NCBI GenBank assembly: GCA_024691045.1
Contig: JAILOC010000157.1
Location: 1-33,085 of the forward strand
DNA from: Lachnospiraceae bacterium
GTDB taxonomy: Bacteria > Bacillota_A > Clostridia > Lachnospirales > Lachnospiraceae
Direction: 5' to 3'
DNA length: 33,085 nucleotides
The stretch's first letter is position 1. Each line of letters opens with the position of its first letter. Below the pieces are notes generated by a model. The model was not told the DNA's origin. It saw nothing but the letters and a program-made list of their open reading frames with translations, and did no database searches. Both the position numbers and the translations under genes were made by a program. Positions 24,074 through 31,703 of this stretch are shown here, piece after piece.

Positions 24074-24103
24074 GTGAACAGGGGGAACCGTCCCCCTGTT
24101 CAC
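24074..24103 (+). repeat. Palindromic intergenic repeat, copy F (perfect)
   Basis: GTGAACAGGGGG (24074-24085) pairs perfectly with CCCCCTGTTCAC (24092-24103) around the six-base loop AACCGT. This is the cleanest copy and best represents the family. It follows the DUF6171-type gene by five bases. It has no T-run after it, so it is not a typical terminator. Confidence 0.88.
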
Positions 24104-24153
24104 ACATCCCTCCGGAAATTCCCGAAAAAATAGCATAAATTAAGGAAATATGG

Positions 24154-24159
24154 TAAAAT
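24154..24159 (+). promoter_or_regulatory. Extended -10 box just before the hydrolase start codon
   Basis: TGG-TAAAAT ends nine bases before the ATG at 24169. There is no Shine-Dalgarno sequence in between, and the -35 (TAGCAT at 24131-24136) is weak. The transcript would have a leader of about zero to three bases. Confidence 0.5.
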
Positions 24160-24168
24160 ACTCCTGTT

Positions 24169-24942
24169 ATGGACATAACCGTTGACGGGCTGAAAATACC
24201 ATATAAATTCACCGGTTCCGGTGAGACCACGGCAGTCATTTTACAGGGATGGGGAACGACCTATCCTCTTTATGATGTTGTGGCGAATACGATCGCATCC
24301 AAATACCGTGTTCTTCAGTTCGATCTTCCCGGTTTCGGCAGCGGCCAGGAGCCTCCCGAGAGCTGGACCGTCGATCAGTTCACCGACTTTTTTATTAAGC
24401 TCATGGAAGCACTTGAGATCAAAAAGTGCGTTCTTATAGGCCATTCCTACGGCGGACGCATGGTCATCAAGCTTGTCGCAAGAGAGAATATCCCCTTTGA
24501 GATAGAACAGATCGTACTTATAGACTCTGCCGGAGTTATGCCTAAGCGGAGCTTCGCTCAGAAGGTAAGAGTATTCAGATACAAGATCCTTAAAAAGGTC
24601 CTGTATTTTAAACCCGTTTATCTGCTGTTCTCGGAACTCATCGAGCTCTGGAAGTCAACCCAGGGTTCCGAGGATTACCGAAATGCCAGTCCCGTCATGA
24701 AGGGCTGTCTTGTAAAAGCTGTCAACGAAGATCTCACACATCTTTTTGAAAAGAATAAATATGACACACTACTTATCTGGGGTGACAAGGACGATGCCAC
24801 TCCCTTAAGTGATGCCAAGACCATGGAAAAGCTGATGCCCTCCGCAGGACTTGCGGTGATACCGGGCACAGGTCATTTTTCCTTTGCGGAAAATGTTCCC
24901 ATGTTCACCGGAATAATGAAAGCCAATTTCGGGATTGAATAA
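24169..24942 (+). CDS. Alpha/beta-fold hydrolase
   Basis: This 257-residue serine hydrolase has a complete catalytic set: nucleophile Ser93 in Gly-His-Ser-Tyr-Gly-Gly, an acid at Asp208 or Asp209 in Gly-Asp-Lys-Asp-Asp-Ala-Thr-Pro, and His236 in Gly-Thr-Gly-His-Phe. An Asp-Leu-Pro-Gly-Phe-Gly motif precedes the nucleophile, and a lid-like basic stretch lies near 125-160. There is no signal peptide. The substrate is unknown. Direct abutment with the MurF-like gene (stop and start codons touch) suggests a task in cell-wall precursor handling, but that is inference. The start has no ribosome site and appears leaderless. Confidence 0.88.
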   Translation: MDITVDGLKIPYKFTGSGETTAVILQGWGTTYPLYDVVANTIASKYRVLQFDLPGFGSGQEPPESWTVDQFTDFFIKLMEALEIKKCVLIGHSYGGRMVIKLVARENIPFEIEQIVLIDSAGVMPKRSFAQKVRVFRYKILKKVLYFKPVYLLFSELIELWKSTQGSEDYRNASPVMKGCLVKAVNEDLTHLFEKNKYDTLLIWGDKDDATPLSDAKTMEKLMPSAGLAVIPGTGHFSFAENVPMFTGIMKANFGIE

Positions 24943-26553
24943 ATGCAGGGTGAAGATTTTTTCAGCAGCATAGAGTTCTGGGGAAGCGTAGCATTATCGC
25001 TTCTCTTTATCGTGCTCGCGGCATGGGCTTTTTTCGTGACCCTAAGATTTAATCTTCATATGCTCCAGCTGAACGGCTATGACAATGAAGAGCATGCCCA
25101 CTGGCTCAGGAACAACCGCGGAAAGCAGAGACAGCTCATCTTTTTACTGCTCTGTGCTGTGATGATGGGCATTTATTCCGCTCCCGTAACTGCGATCATA
25201 AGCATTTTGTTCCTCATACTCGATATCAGGATATATCTTTTCCTTAAGTCGGTATTTACGAAAAAGAAACTGGTAATGACAACCAGGGCAAAGAGACTTG
25301 TTTTCACATCAAGCCTTCTGTTTGTCATCATCGTTGCAATCGGGGAAGTCGCAGAGAACTGTCTTCACTATGCAGGCGGAATGGCCACAGCGCTCCTTGG
25401 CATATTCCTTACGCCTTACATACTGATGCTTGCGAACATACTGAACCGTCCTGCCGAAAAGTGCGTAAGGCAGTATTACATAAACGATGCGAAAAGGATA
25501 CTTAAAGATAATCCCCACATCAGGATAATCGGCATCACCGGAAGCTACGGCAAGACTTCGCTCAAGTTCTACCTGAACACGCTTCTTTCCGTGAAATACA
25601 ATGTACTTGTCACACCCGAAAGCTACAACACTCCGATGGGAGTCGTTAAGACCATAAGGGAGAAGATGAAGAGCACCCACGAGATATTTGTCTGTGAGAT
25701 GGGTGCACGTAAAGTGGGAGAGATAAAAGAGATCTGCGATATCGTTCACCCGCAGGACGGACTCATCACCTCCATAGGTCCCCAGCATCTCGAGACTTTC
25801 TTTAACATGGACAACATCGTTAAGACCAAGTTTGAGCTCGGCGATGCGCTTCCTGAAGGCGGACTCCTTTTCCTGAACGGTGATAATGAATACATAACCG
25901 GAAATGCCGGAAATTATAAGAATACCGTCATGTACGGCGCGGGTAATGCTAACGGTTACAGAACAGAGAATGTAAGCGTATCCGATATGGGCACCACATT
26001 CACCGTTATCGCACCTGACGGTGAAAAGGAAGAATTCACCACAAGGCTCATCGGCGGACATAATGTCATAAATGTACTCGGCGCGATTGCAGTGGCACAT
26101 GCTTACGGAATTCCTCTCGCCGATCTTAAGATCCCGGTAAGAAGACTTCAGCCCGCAGAGCACAGACTCCAGCTCCTTGACAGAGGAAGTGTTACCGTCA
26201 TCGACGATACCTTTAATTCGAATCCGATAGGTTCGAAAGCTGCAGTTGAGATGCTCGCGTTATTCGACGGAACCAAGATCCTCATCACTCCGGGGATGGT
26301 CGAGCTCGGTGAAAAGGAAGAAGAGTACAATTTCAAGTTCGGTACCTATGCGGCTGACTGCTGCGATTACATATTCCTTGTGGGCGTAAAGAGAACAAAG
26401 CCCATCTACGAAGGGGTTCTTTCAAAGGGATTTGATAAGAGCAGGCTTAAAGCCGTTGATACATTGCAGGATGCCATGAATCTTGCGAACGCACTCAAGT
26501 GCGAAAAGAAAAAATACATCCTTCTTGAGAATGACCTGCCGGATAACTATTGA
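24943..26553 (+). CDS. Membrane-anchored MurF-like Mur ligase
   Basis: This 536-residue protein joins an N-terminal block of about five membrane helices (residues 12-35, 64-79, 81-100, 118-134, 147-167) to a full Mur-ligase. The ligase has the P-loop Gly-Ile-Thr-Gly-Ser-Tyr-Gly-Lys-Thr (197-205), the His-Asn-Val-Ile-Asn motif, and the MurF-like Asp-Asp-Thr-Phe-Asn-Ser-Asn-Pro from Asp421. MurF adds D-Ala-D-Ala to UDP-MurNAc-tripeptide. Standard MurF is soluble and about 450 residues, so the membrane block is an addition. Its start touches the stop of the hydrolase gene. A D-Ala-D-Ala ligase lies downstream in the same run. It could be the cell's main MurF or a specialised paralogue. Confidence 0.88.
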   Translation: MQGEDFFSSIEFWGSVALSLLFIVLAAWAFFVTLRFNLHMLQLNGYDNEEHAHWLRNNRGKQRQLIFLLLCAVMMGIYSAPVTAIISILFLILDIRIYLFLKSVFTKKKLVMTTRAKRLVFTSSLLFVIIVAIGEVAENCLHYAGGMATALLGIFLTPYILMLANILNRPAEKCVRQYYINDAKRILKDNPHIRIIGITGSYGKTSLKFYLNTLLSVKYNVLVTPESYNTPMGVVKTIREKMKSTHEIFVCEMGARKVGEIKEICDIVHPQDGLITSIGPQHLETFFNMDNIVKTKFELGDALPEGGLLFLNGDNEYITGNAGNYKNTVMYGAGNANGYRTENVSVSDMGTTFTVIAPDGEKEEFTTRLIGGHNVINVLGAIAVAHAYGIPLADLKIPVRRLQPAEHRLQLLDRGSVTVIDDTFNSNPIGSKAAVEMLALFDGTKILITPGMVELGEKEEEYNFKFGTYAADCCDYIFLVGVKRTKPIYEGVLSKGFDKSRLKAVDTLQDAMNLANALKCEKKKYILLENDLPDNY

Positions 26554-26572
26554 TCGATAAGGAGAGATATGT

Positions 26573-27238
26573 ATGGGAAAATTATCTGAGAAGAACACAT
26601 TTGCAAAAGTACTGCTGATCATTGCTCTGTTCTTTGTGGTTATTTCGATCATCCTATCCTGGAGATACTATAAATTCGTGTTTATGGATAAGGGTATTTT
26701 CGGTTTTTATGATTTTGCCGCACAATTATATCCGTCCGGATACGCAGTATTCTATACGGCCCTGCAGATCCTGAATTTTCTGACGTATATACTGTTTCCG
26801 GTTTTATGGATAATGTGGATACTCACCATTTCTGCGGGTGCAAAGTCTCTTCGCGTTCCCATCATAATAACATTTGTATATTATGTTTTTAATCTCTGCA
26901 CTGTACTGGCTTCCGTTGTGATCTACCGTGAATCGGTATTTAATACCGTCAGACTATGCGGATTGCCACTTCTTCTCTTTATGGCATGGCTTATGCTCGT
27001 CATAGGTTCGGGAAAAGCATTAAAGCTTGTTTTTGCCATATTGAGATGGATCGTTGCTGCGGCATATATTTTGTCCGATATCAGGTTGGAGATGAGTTAC
27101 ATCAGGGCTCTCGCACACGGATCGAAGGATTTTATCGCCTCCATGCTGGCAGTGACGTCAGATCTCATTGCGGATCTGATCATAGCAGTATTTGTGCTCT
27201 GGATACTTAAGCCGGAGCTGTTCGATAAAAATAAATAA
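26573..27238 (+). CDS. Hypothetical membrane protein (six helices)
   Basis: I do not recognise this 221-residue protein. It has about six hydrophobic helices (12-30, 58-87, 95-118, 127-146, 151-169, 187-213), short loops, no cysteine motif, and a short basic C-terminus. A good AAGGAG (26559-26564) lies eight bases before the ATG. It sits 19 bases after the MurF-like gene and is followed by another unrecognised membrane protein. Its DNA is visibly richer in A and T, with less biased codons than the flanking mur and ddl genes, which may mean later insertion into the operon. Confidence 0.75.
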   Translation: MGKLSEKNTFAKVLLIIALFFVVISIILSWRYYKFVFMDKGIFGFYDFAAQLYPSGYAVFYTALQILNFLTYILFPVLWIMWILTISAGAKSLRVPIIITFVYYVFNLCTVLASVVIYRESVFNTVRLCGLPLLLFMAWLMLVIGSGKALKLVFAILRWIVAAAYILSDIRLEMSYIRALAHGSKDFIASMLAVTSDLIADLIIAVFVLWILKPELFDKNK

Positions 27239-27272
27239 GCTTATTATTGTTTGTTTTTTACGGAGCCGGTGA

Positions 27273-27797
27273 ATGAGAAATGATTTTAAGAATAACGCTC
27301 TGATATTGGCAGTCATTTCGCTGGTGACAAGAATATTGTTCTTAACAATATTTGCCCTGACGATCAGAGATTCGTGGGGACCTTTGATTGTGGTTTATTC
27401 CATAGTGTTTATCCCCCACATTCTGACAATTGTTTCAACAAAGGTCAGAAACAGTATTTCCGAAAAACTGTCACATGGGACATTTGTTTTATCGATCATC
27501 TTTCTTGTTTTTGATGGGTTAATGATCCTGGGAATGTTTACGTCACTTAACAGCGCACCTTTTTATGCCTGGGGCATAATGGCTTTATGCGATTTTCTGA
27601 ATATCCATGCGAACTTCTTGATCCTGAACGGGTGCAAGGAAGTAAGAAACAGATATAATGGTGATCTGCAGGAATATGATTCTGCATCTCCGGATTTTAA
27701 GTTTGATGAGGCTATTGCAAAATTACAAAATGCCGATTCGGTAAAAACTGTTGTCGAAGAAGAAACAACCGATACTTCGGATGAAACAGATTATTAA
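27273..27797 (+). CDS. Hypothetical membrane protein (four helices, acidic tail)
   Basis: I do not recognise this 174-residue protein. Four hydrophobic helices (about 9-31, 36-56, 70-90, 96-119) are followed by a soluble tail of about 55 residues that ends in a run of Glu, Asp and Thr. CGGAG lies seven bases before the ATG. Like its upstream neighbour it is more A/T-rich than the genes around it. Both lie between the MurF-like ligase and the D-Ala-D-Ala ligase, so a joint membrane role in precursor synthesis is possible but unproven. Confidence 0.72.
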   Translation: MRNDFKNNALILAVISLVTRILFLTIFALTIRDSWGPLIVVYSIVFIPHILTIVSTKVRNSISEKLSHGTFVLSIIFLVFDGLMILGMFTSLNSAPFYAWGIMALCDFLNIHANFLILNGCKEVRNRYNGDLQEYDSASPDFKFDEAIAKLQNADSVKTVVEEETTDTSDETDY

Positions 27798-27831
27798 GAT
27801 CCGGATGAGAAGTATATGGAGGCTATGATAA

Positions 27832-29019
27832 ATGAAAACTAGAATTGCTCTTATGTACGGCGGAAGAAGCGTTGAGCATGAAGTATCCGTCATATCCGGA
27901 ATTCAGGCTTATATGGCGATAGACAAGGAGAAGTATGAGATCACTCCCGTTTATCTGACCAAGAATAACGAGATGTACGTGGGAGAGGATATAGGAAAGA
28001 TCGAAAGCTACCGTGATATCCCCGCACTCCTTGGAAGGTCCACACGCGTCATCATGATAAATGAAGGCGACGGAGTACATATGGTCAGCCACAAGGCAGG
28101 CATCTTCGGTAAAAAGACGGACATCCCCGTAGACCTTGCATTCCCTGTTGTTCACGGAACAAATGTCGAAGACGGTGCTCTTCAGGGATATTTCAAGACT
28201 CTGGGACTTCCTTTTGTGGGATGCGATGTTACCGCCTCCGCAGTCGGAATGGATAAGTATGTACAGAAGGCGGTGCTCAAAGATAACGGAATTCCCGTTC
28301 TGGACAGCTACATCTACACAATGGCTGATTATGAGAAGATGGATGCTCTGATGAACGATATCGAGGAAAAGATCGGCTATCCCGTGATCATCAAGCCTTT
28401 TAATGCAGGATCAAGTGTAGGCATCACGGTTGCCAAGGACAGATCGCAGCTTTCCAAAGCAATCGATGAAGCATATTCATATGCCAGAAAGATAATCGCA
28501 GAGCATGCCATAATAAAGCTTCGTGAGATCAACTGTGCTGTACTCGGTGACGAAAATGTTGCCGAGGCTTCCGAGATCGAAGAGCCCCTCCACAGTAAGG
28601 ATATCCTCAGCTATGAGGATAAGTACTGCTCGGGCGGAGGCAAGAAGACCGGTGCGTCACAGGGTATGGCGGGAGTTTCGAGAAAGATCCCTGCGGAGGT
28701 TTCTGACGAGATGAGGGAAGAGATCCGTGCCATGGCGGTTAAATCCTTCCAAAAGCTTGGATGTAACGGTGTTGCCAGAATTGATTTCATGATCGATGAA
28801 GAGACCGGAAAGTTCTACTATAACGAGATAAACACCATACCCGGTTCACTCGCATTCTATCTCTGGGAAGCACTGGGAATGAAATACAGAGAGCAGCTCG
28901 ACAGAATGGTTGAACTTGCGCTTAAGCGTGTTCGCGAAGAGGCTGCGGTTACGTATTCTTTTGACACAAATATCCTGAGCGGTGCCGTGCTCGGCGGCAG
29001 TAAAGCCGGCAAACTGTGA
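27832..29019 (+). CDS. ddl: D-alanine-D-alanine ligase
   Basis: Ddl makes the D-Ala-D-Ala dipeptide that MurF adds to peptidoglycan precursors. The 395-residue ATP-grasp protein has Gly-Gly-Arg-Ser-Val-Glu-His-Glu-Val-Ser at its start (Glu15), Lys-Pro-Phe-Asn-Ala-Gly-Ser-Ser-Val-Gly in the middle, and Asn-Glu-Ile-Asn-Thr-Ile-Pro-Gly at the metal site. In the omega loop Lys264-Tyr265 keep the Lys-Tyr pair of ordinary Ddl enzymes, so it is not a VanA-like D-lactate ligase. D-Ser specificity cannot be excluded by reading. GGAGG precedes the ATG. The CE2-like esterase follows after 26 bases. Confidence 0.94.
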   Translation: MKTRIALMYGGRSVEHEVSVISGIQAYMAIDKEKYEITPVYLTKNNEMYVGEDIGKIESYRDIPALLGRSTRVIMINEGDGVHMVSHKAGIFGKKTDIPVDLAFPVVHGTNVEDGALQGYFKTLGLPFVGCDVTASAVGMDKYVQKAVLKDNGIPVLDSYIYTMADYEKMDALMNDIEEKIGYPVIIKPFNAGSSVGITVAKDRSQLSKAIDEAYSYARKIIAEHAIIKLREINCAVLGDENVAEASEIEEPLHSKDILSYEDKYCSGGGKKTGASQGMAGVSRKIPAEVSDEMREEIRAMAVKSFQKLGCNGVARIDFMIDEETGKFYYNEINTIPGSLAFYLWEALGMKYREQLDRMVELALKRVREEAAVTYSFDTNILSGAVLGGSKAGKL

Positions 29020-29045
29020 TATTGGGAAATAGGGGAGAATAACTT

Positions 29046-30116
29046 ATGCACAAAGATTCATCTTTTGAAAATGTCCATGTCCTCGGAAGAGGAACCAAGC
29101 GCGACGGGTTTCTGGATCTTATCTGGACTGCAAGCGGTCTTGAGTTCGATATGAATGCATCGGAACTCGGACTTGCCTTCAAGGGTGGTTCATCGGGGAC
29201 CATGCCCTGGATCAGTGTCTGCATGGACGGAAAATGGCTTGCGCGCATTCCTGTGCAGGAAGGTACTAATAAACTCACACTGTTTAAGGGGATGGATCCT
29301 GATGTAAAACACAGGGTAAGGATCATCAAGGATTTCCAGGCTGAAGTCGATACACACGAAAATTCGCTAAAGATCACGGAGATTTTCTATGAAGGAAGGA
29401 TCTGTAAGCCCGAAGATAAGAAGTACAAGATTGAATTCGTAGGTGACAGCATAACAAGCGGTGAAGGAATCCTCGGAGCTCACGAGGAGCTTGACTGGAT
29501 CCCTGCATATTTCAGCTCTGTAAGAAATTATGCGGTAATGACAGCCGATGCCCTGAATGCCGATTTCAGGCTCATATCCCAGAGCGGATGGGGCATAGTG
29601 AGCGGATATGATAATGATCCGCACAAGGTTGTTCCCGCAATCTACGACAGCCTTAACGCCAGGATGAATATTGAGGATTACGATAACGCCAGCTGGAAGA
29701 CCGATGCTGTTGTCATTAATCTGGGAACCAATGACGGCGGAGCGTTCGACAGCTTGCCTTATACAGATCCTGCCGACGGAAAGGTATATAAGAACAAAAA
29801 GCTCGCTGACGGCAGCTACGATCCCAAATCTCTTGCGCGGATTGAAAAAGGGATCAAGGATTTCCTGAAGCATTTAAGAGAGAGAAATCCCGAAGCACAT
29901 CTTCTGTGGGTGTTCGGAATGCTCGGATGGGGACTTGCGGATACGATTGAAAAAGCCGTGTCTTCATACATCGATGAGACCGGAGATAAAAATGCCGCTT
30001 TCCTTAAGCTTGAAGAGGCAAAGGGTGAAGCGTTCGGATCAAGAGGTCATCCGGGATATGAGAATCATAAAGCCGCTTCGGAGGCTATAGCAGGATATCT
30101 TAAAAATTTATTGTAG
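29046..30116 (+). CDS. CE2-like acetyl esterase (SGNH hydrolase)
   Basis: This 356-residue two-domain protein fits carbohydrate esterase family 2, which removes acetyl groups from xylan and other glycans. An N-terminal jelly-roll domain (about 1-120) precedes an SGNH domain. Its nucleophile is Ser135 in Gly-Asp-Ser-Ile-Thr-Ser-Gly-Glu-Gly, with the block-III motif Asn-Leu-Gly-Thr-Asn-Asp-Gly and the catalytic His335 in Gly-Ser-Arg-Gly-His-Pro-Gly. CE2 enzymes use a Ser-His dyad. There is no signal peptide, so it would act on imported oligosaccharides. GGGGAG lies shortly before the ATG. Sialate or other O-acetyl esterase activity is a possible alternative. Confidence 0.82.
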   Translation: MHKDSSFENVHVLGRGTKRDGFLDLIWTASGLEFDMNASELGLAFKGGSSGTMPWISVCMDGKWLARIPVQEGTNKLTLFKGMDPDVKHRVRIIKDFQAEVDTHENSLKITEIFYEGRICKPEDKKYKIEFVGDSITSGEGILGAHEELDWIPAYFSSVRNYAVMTADALNADFRLISQSGWGIVSGYDNDPHKVVPAIYDSLNARMNIEDYDNASWKTDAVVINLGTNDGGAFDSLPYTDPADGKVYKNKKLADGSYDPKSLARIEKGIKDFLKHLRERNPEAHLLWVFGMLGWGLADTIEKAVSSYIDETGDKNAAFLKLEEAKGEAFGSRGHPGYENHKAASEAIAGYLKNLL

Positions 30117-30173
30117 TGATATTTGGATATGTTTTCACGCTTCAATCACATATGATCTAAAGAGGAGAGAAAA

Positions 30174-31682
30174 ATGAGTTACTTGGAACTTCAGAACGGA
30201 AGCGATATAAGAGGTATCGCACTTGAAAATGAAACGGGAGAGAAGGTCAACCTCACAGACAAGGCCGCATGTGATCTTGCCGCGGCATTCGTTAAATGGA
30301 TAGCTGCAAAGACAGGAAAGACCGATATCAGGATCGCAATAGGACGCGACTCGAGACTTACCGGAGAATCTCTTCTTGCATCATCCGCAAAGGGGATCAT
30401 TTCCGAGAACGGAAAAGCATTTGATCTCGGACTTGCATCAACACCCGCGATGTTCATGTCAACCGTACTCGGCGACGACCCTTACGACGGAAGCATCATG
30501 ATCACCGCAAGCCACCTTCCCTGGTACAGGAACGGAATGAAGTTCTTTATCGCAAGAGGCGGACTTGAGAAAAATGAGATAAAAGAGATAGCTGCGATCG
30601 CTGACGGAATTGCCGCAGACGGAAGGGAAAGCAAGGAGTATGCCGCTCCCGGGAAGGCTTCATTCATGGATACCTATACAGGATATCTGAGAAGCAAGAT
30701 CACAGACGGATGCGGAAAGGGAGATATGCCTCTTTCCGGTCTTCACATAGTTGTTGATGCAGGTAACGGTGCGGGAGGATTCTTTGTAAGGGATGTTCTC
30801 GAAAAACTCGGAGCGGATACAACCGGAAGCCAGTTCCTCGAGCCCGACGGACATTTCCCCAACCATATTCCCAATCCCGAGAACAAGGATGCCGCAGAGG
30901 CGATAAAGGTTGCCACGGTTAATTCCAAGGCTGATCTCGGAATCATCTTCGATACCGATGTCGACAGAGCGGGTGCAGTTCTTCCTGACGGTAAGACTCT
31001 CACAAGAAACGATCTGATCGCGGCACTTGCATCGATCGCGCTTAATTCAAATCCCGGAACAACGATCGTTACCGACTCAGTTACAAGCGACGGACTTGCA
31101 AGATTCATCAAGTCAAAGGGCGGTGTGCACAAGAGATTCAAGAGAGGATACCGCAATGTTATAGATGAGGCCATAAGACTTAACGAGTCCGGCACGGATT
31201 CACAGCTTGCCATCGAGACCAGCGGGCACGGTGCATTCAAAGAGAACTATTTCCTTGACGACGGCGCATACCTGATGGTTAAGCTCCTCATCGAAATGGG
31301 TAAAGGAAACAATATCGCATCACTCATTAACGGTCTTGAAGAGCCTGCTGAGAGTGTAGAGCTCAGATTCCATGTAGGTGATGTGCCCGATCTTCAGGCA
31401 AACGGAGATCGTATACTGAAGGCTCTCGAAGATGCCGCTTCATCCGTGGAAGGCTGGAGCCTTGAAAAAGAAAACTTCGAGGGAGTAAGGGTCAACTGCG
31501 ACGCATCTCACGGAAACGGATGGCTCCTTCTCAGAAAGTCTCTGCATGAGCCCATCATGCCACTCAACATTGAGAGTGATACAAAGGGAGGAGCACTCAT
31601 CATTGCGAAAGCACTTTTTTCTATCATTGCCGATGAGAAGACTCTCGATCTTACACCTATAAAAGATTTCTGCAACTGTTAA
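30174..31682 (+). CDS. Phosphohexomutase (phosphomannomutase/phosphoglucomutase family)
   Basis: This 502-residue enzyme of the alpha-D-phosphohexomutase superfamily moves phosphate between C1 and C6 of a sugar. All four motifs are present. The phosphoserine loop is Thr-Ala-Ser113-His-Leu-Pro, the metal loop Asp260-Thr-Asp262-Val-Asp264-Arg, the sugar loop Glu-Thr-Ser-Gly-His-Gly, and the phosphate site Arg-Lys-Ser-Leu-His-Glu-Pro. Thr-Ala-Ser-His-Leu-Pro and Asp-Thr-Asp-Val-Asp-Arg differ from the usual SHNP and DGDxDR, placing it in a divergent subgroup, so the natural sugar is uncertain. AGAGGAGAG precedes the ATG. A TATGAT at 30151-30156 might be a -10 box, but no -35 was found. Confidence 0.88.
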   Translation: MSYLELQNGSDIRGIALENETGEKVNLTDKAACDLAAAFVKWIAAKTGKTDIRIAIGRDSRLTGESLLASSAKGIISENGKAFDLGLASTPAMFMSTVLGDDPYDGSIMITASHLPWYRNGMKFFIARGGLEKNEIKEIAAIADGIAADGRESKEYAAPGKASFMDTYTGYLRSKITDGCGKGDMPLSGLHIVVDAGNGAGGFFVRDVLEKLGADTTGSQFLEPDGHFPNHIPNPENKDAAEAIKVATVNSKADLGIIFDTDVDRAGAVLPDGKTLTRNDLIAALASIALNSNPGTTIVTDSVTSDGLARFIKSKGGVHKRFKRGYRNVIDEAIRLNESGTDSQLAIETSGHGAFKENYFLDDGAYLMVKLLIEMGKGNNIASLINGLEEPAESVELRFHVGDVPDLQANGDRILKALEDAASSVEGWSLEKENFEGVRVNCDASHGNGWLLLRKSLHEPIMPLNIESDTKGGALIIAKALFSIIADEKTLDLTPIKDFCNC

Positions 31683-31703
31683 TCGACTTACGGAGGATAA
31701 TAC

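Noticed and set aside
1108..24103. Repeats considered as a CRISPR array or terminator set
   Set aside because: Copies are kilobases apart without spacers, and the perfect copies lack a following T-run.
27234..27245. 12-base perfect palindrome (AATAAGCTTATT) between the two unknown membrane genes
   Set aside because: It is too A/T-rich and lacks a loop, and similar palindromes are expected by chance in this base composition.
27332..27352. 9-bp inverted repeat AATATTGTT/AACAATATT
   Set aside because: It lies within a membrane-helix coding stretch and is easily produced by hydrophobic codons.
27832..29019. Ddl considered as a vancomycin-resistance D-Ala-D-Lac ligase
   Set aside because: The Lys-Tyr pair of ordinary Ddl is kept in the omega loop, and no vanH, vanX or vanRS genes are nearby.
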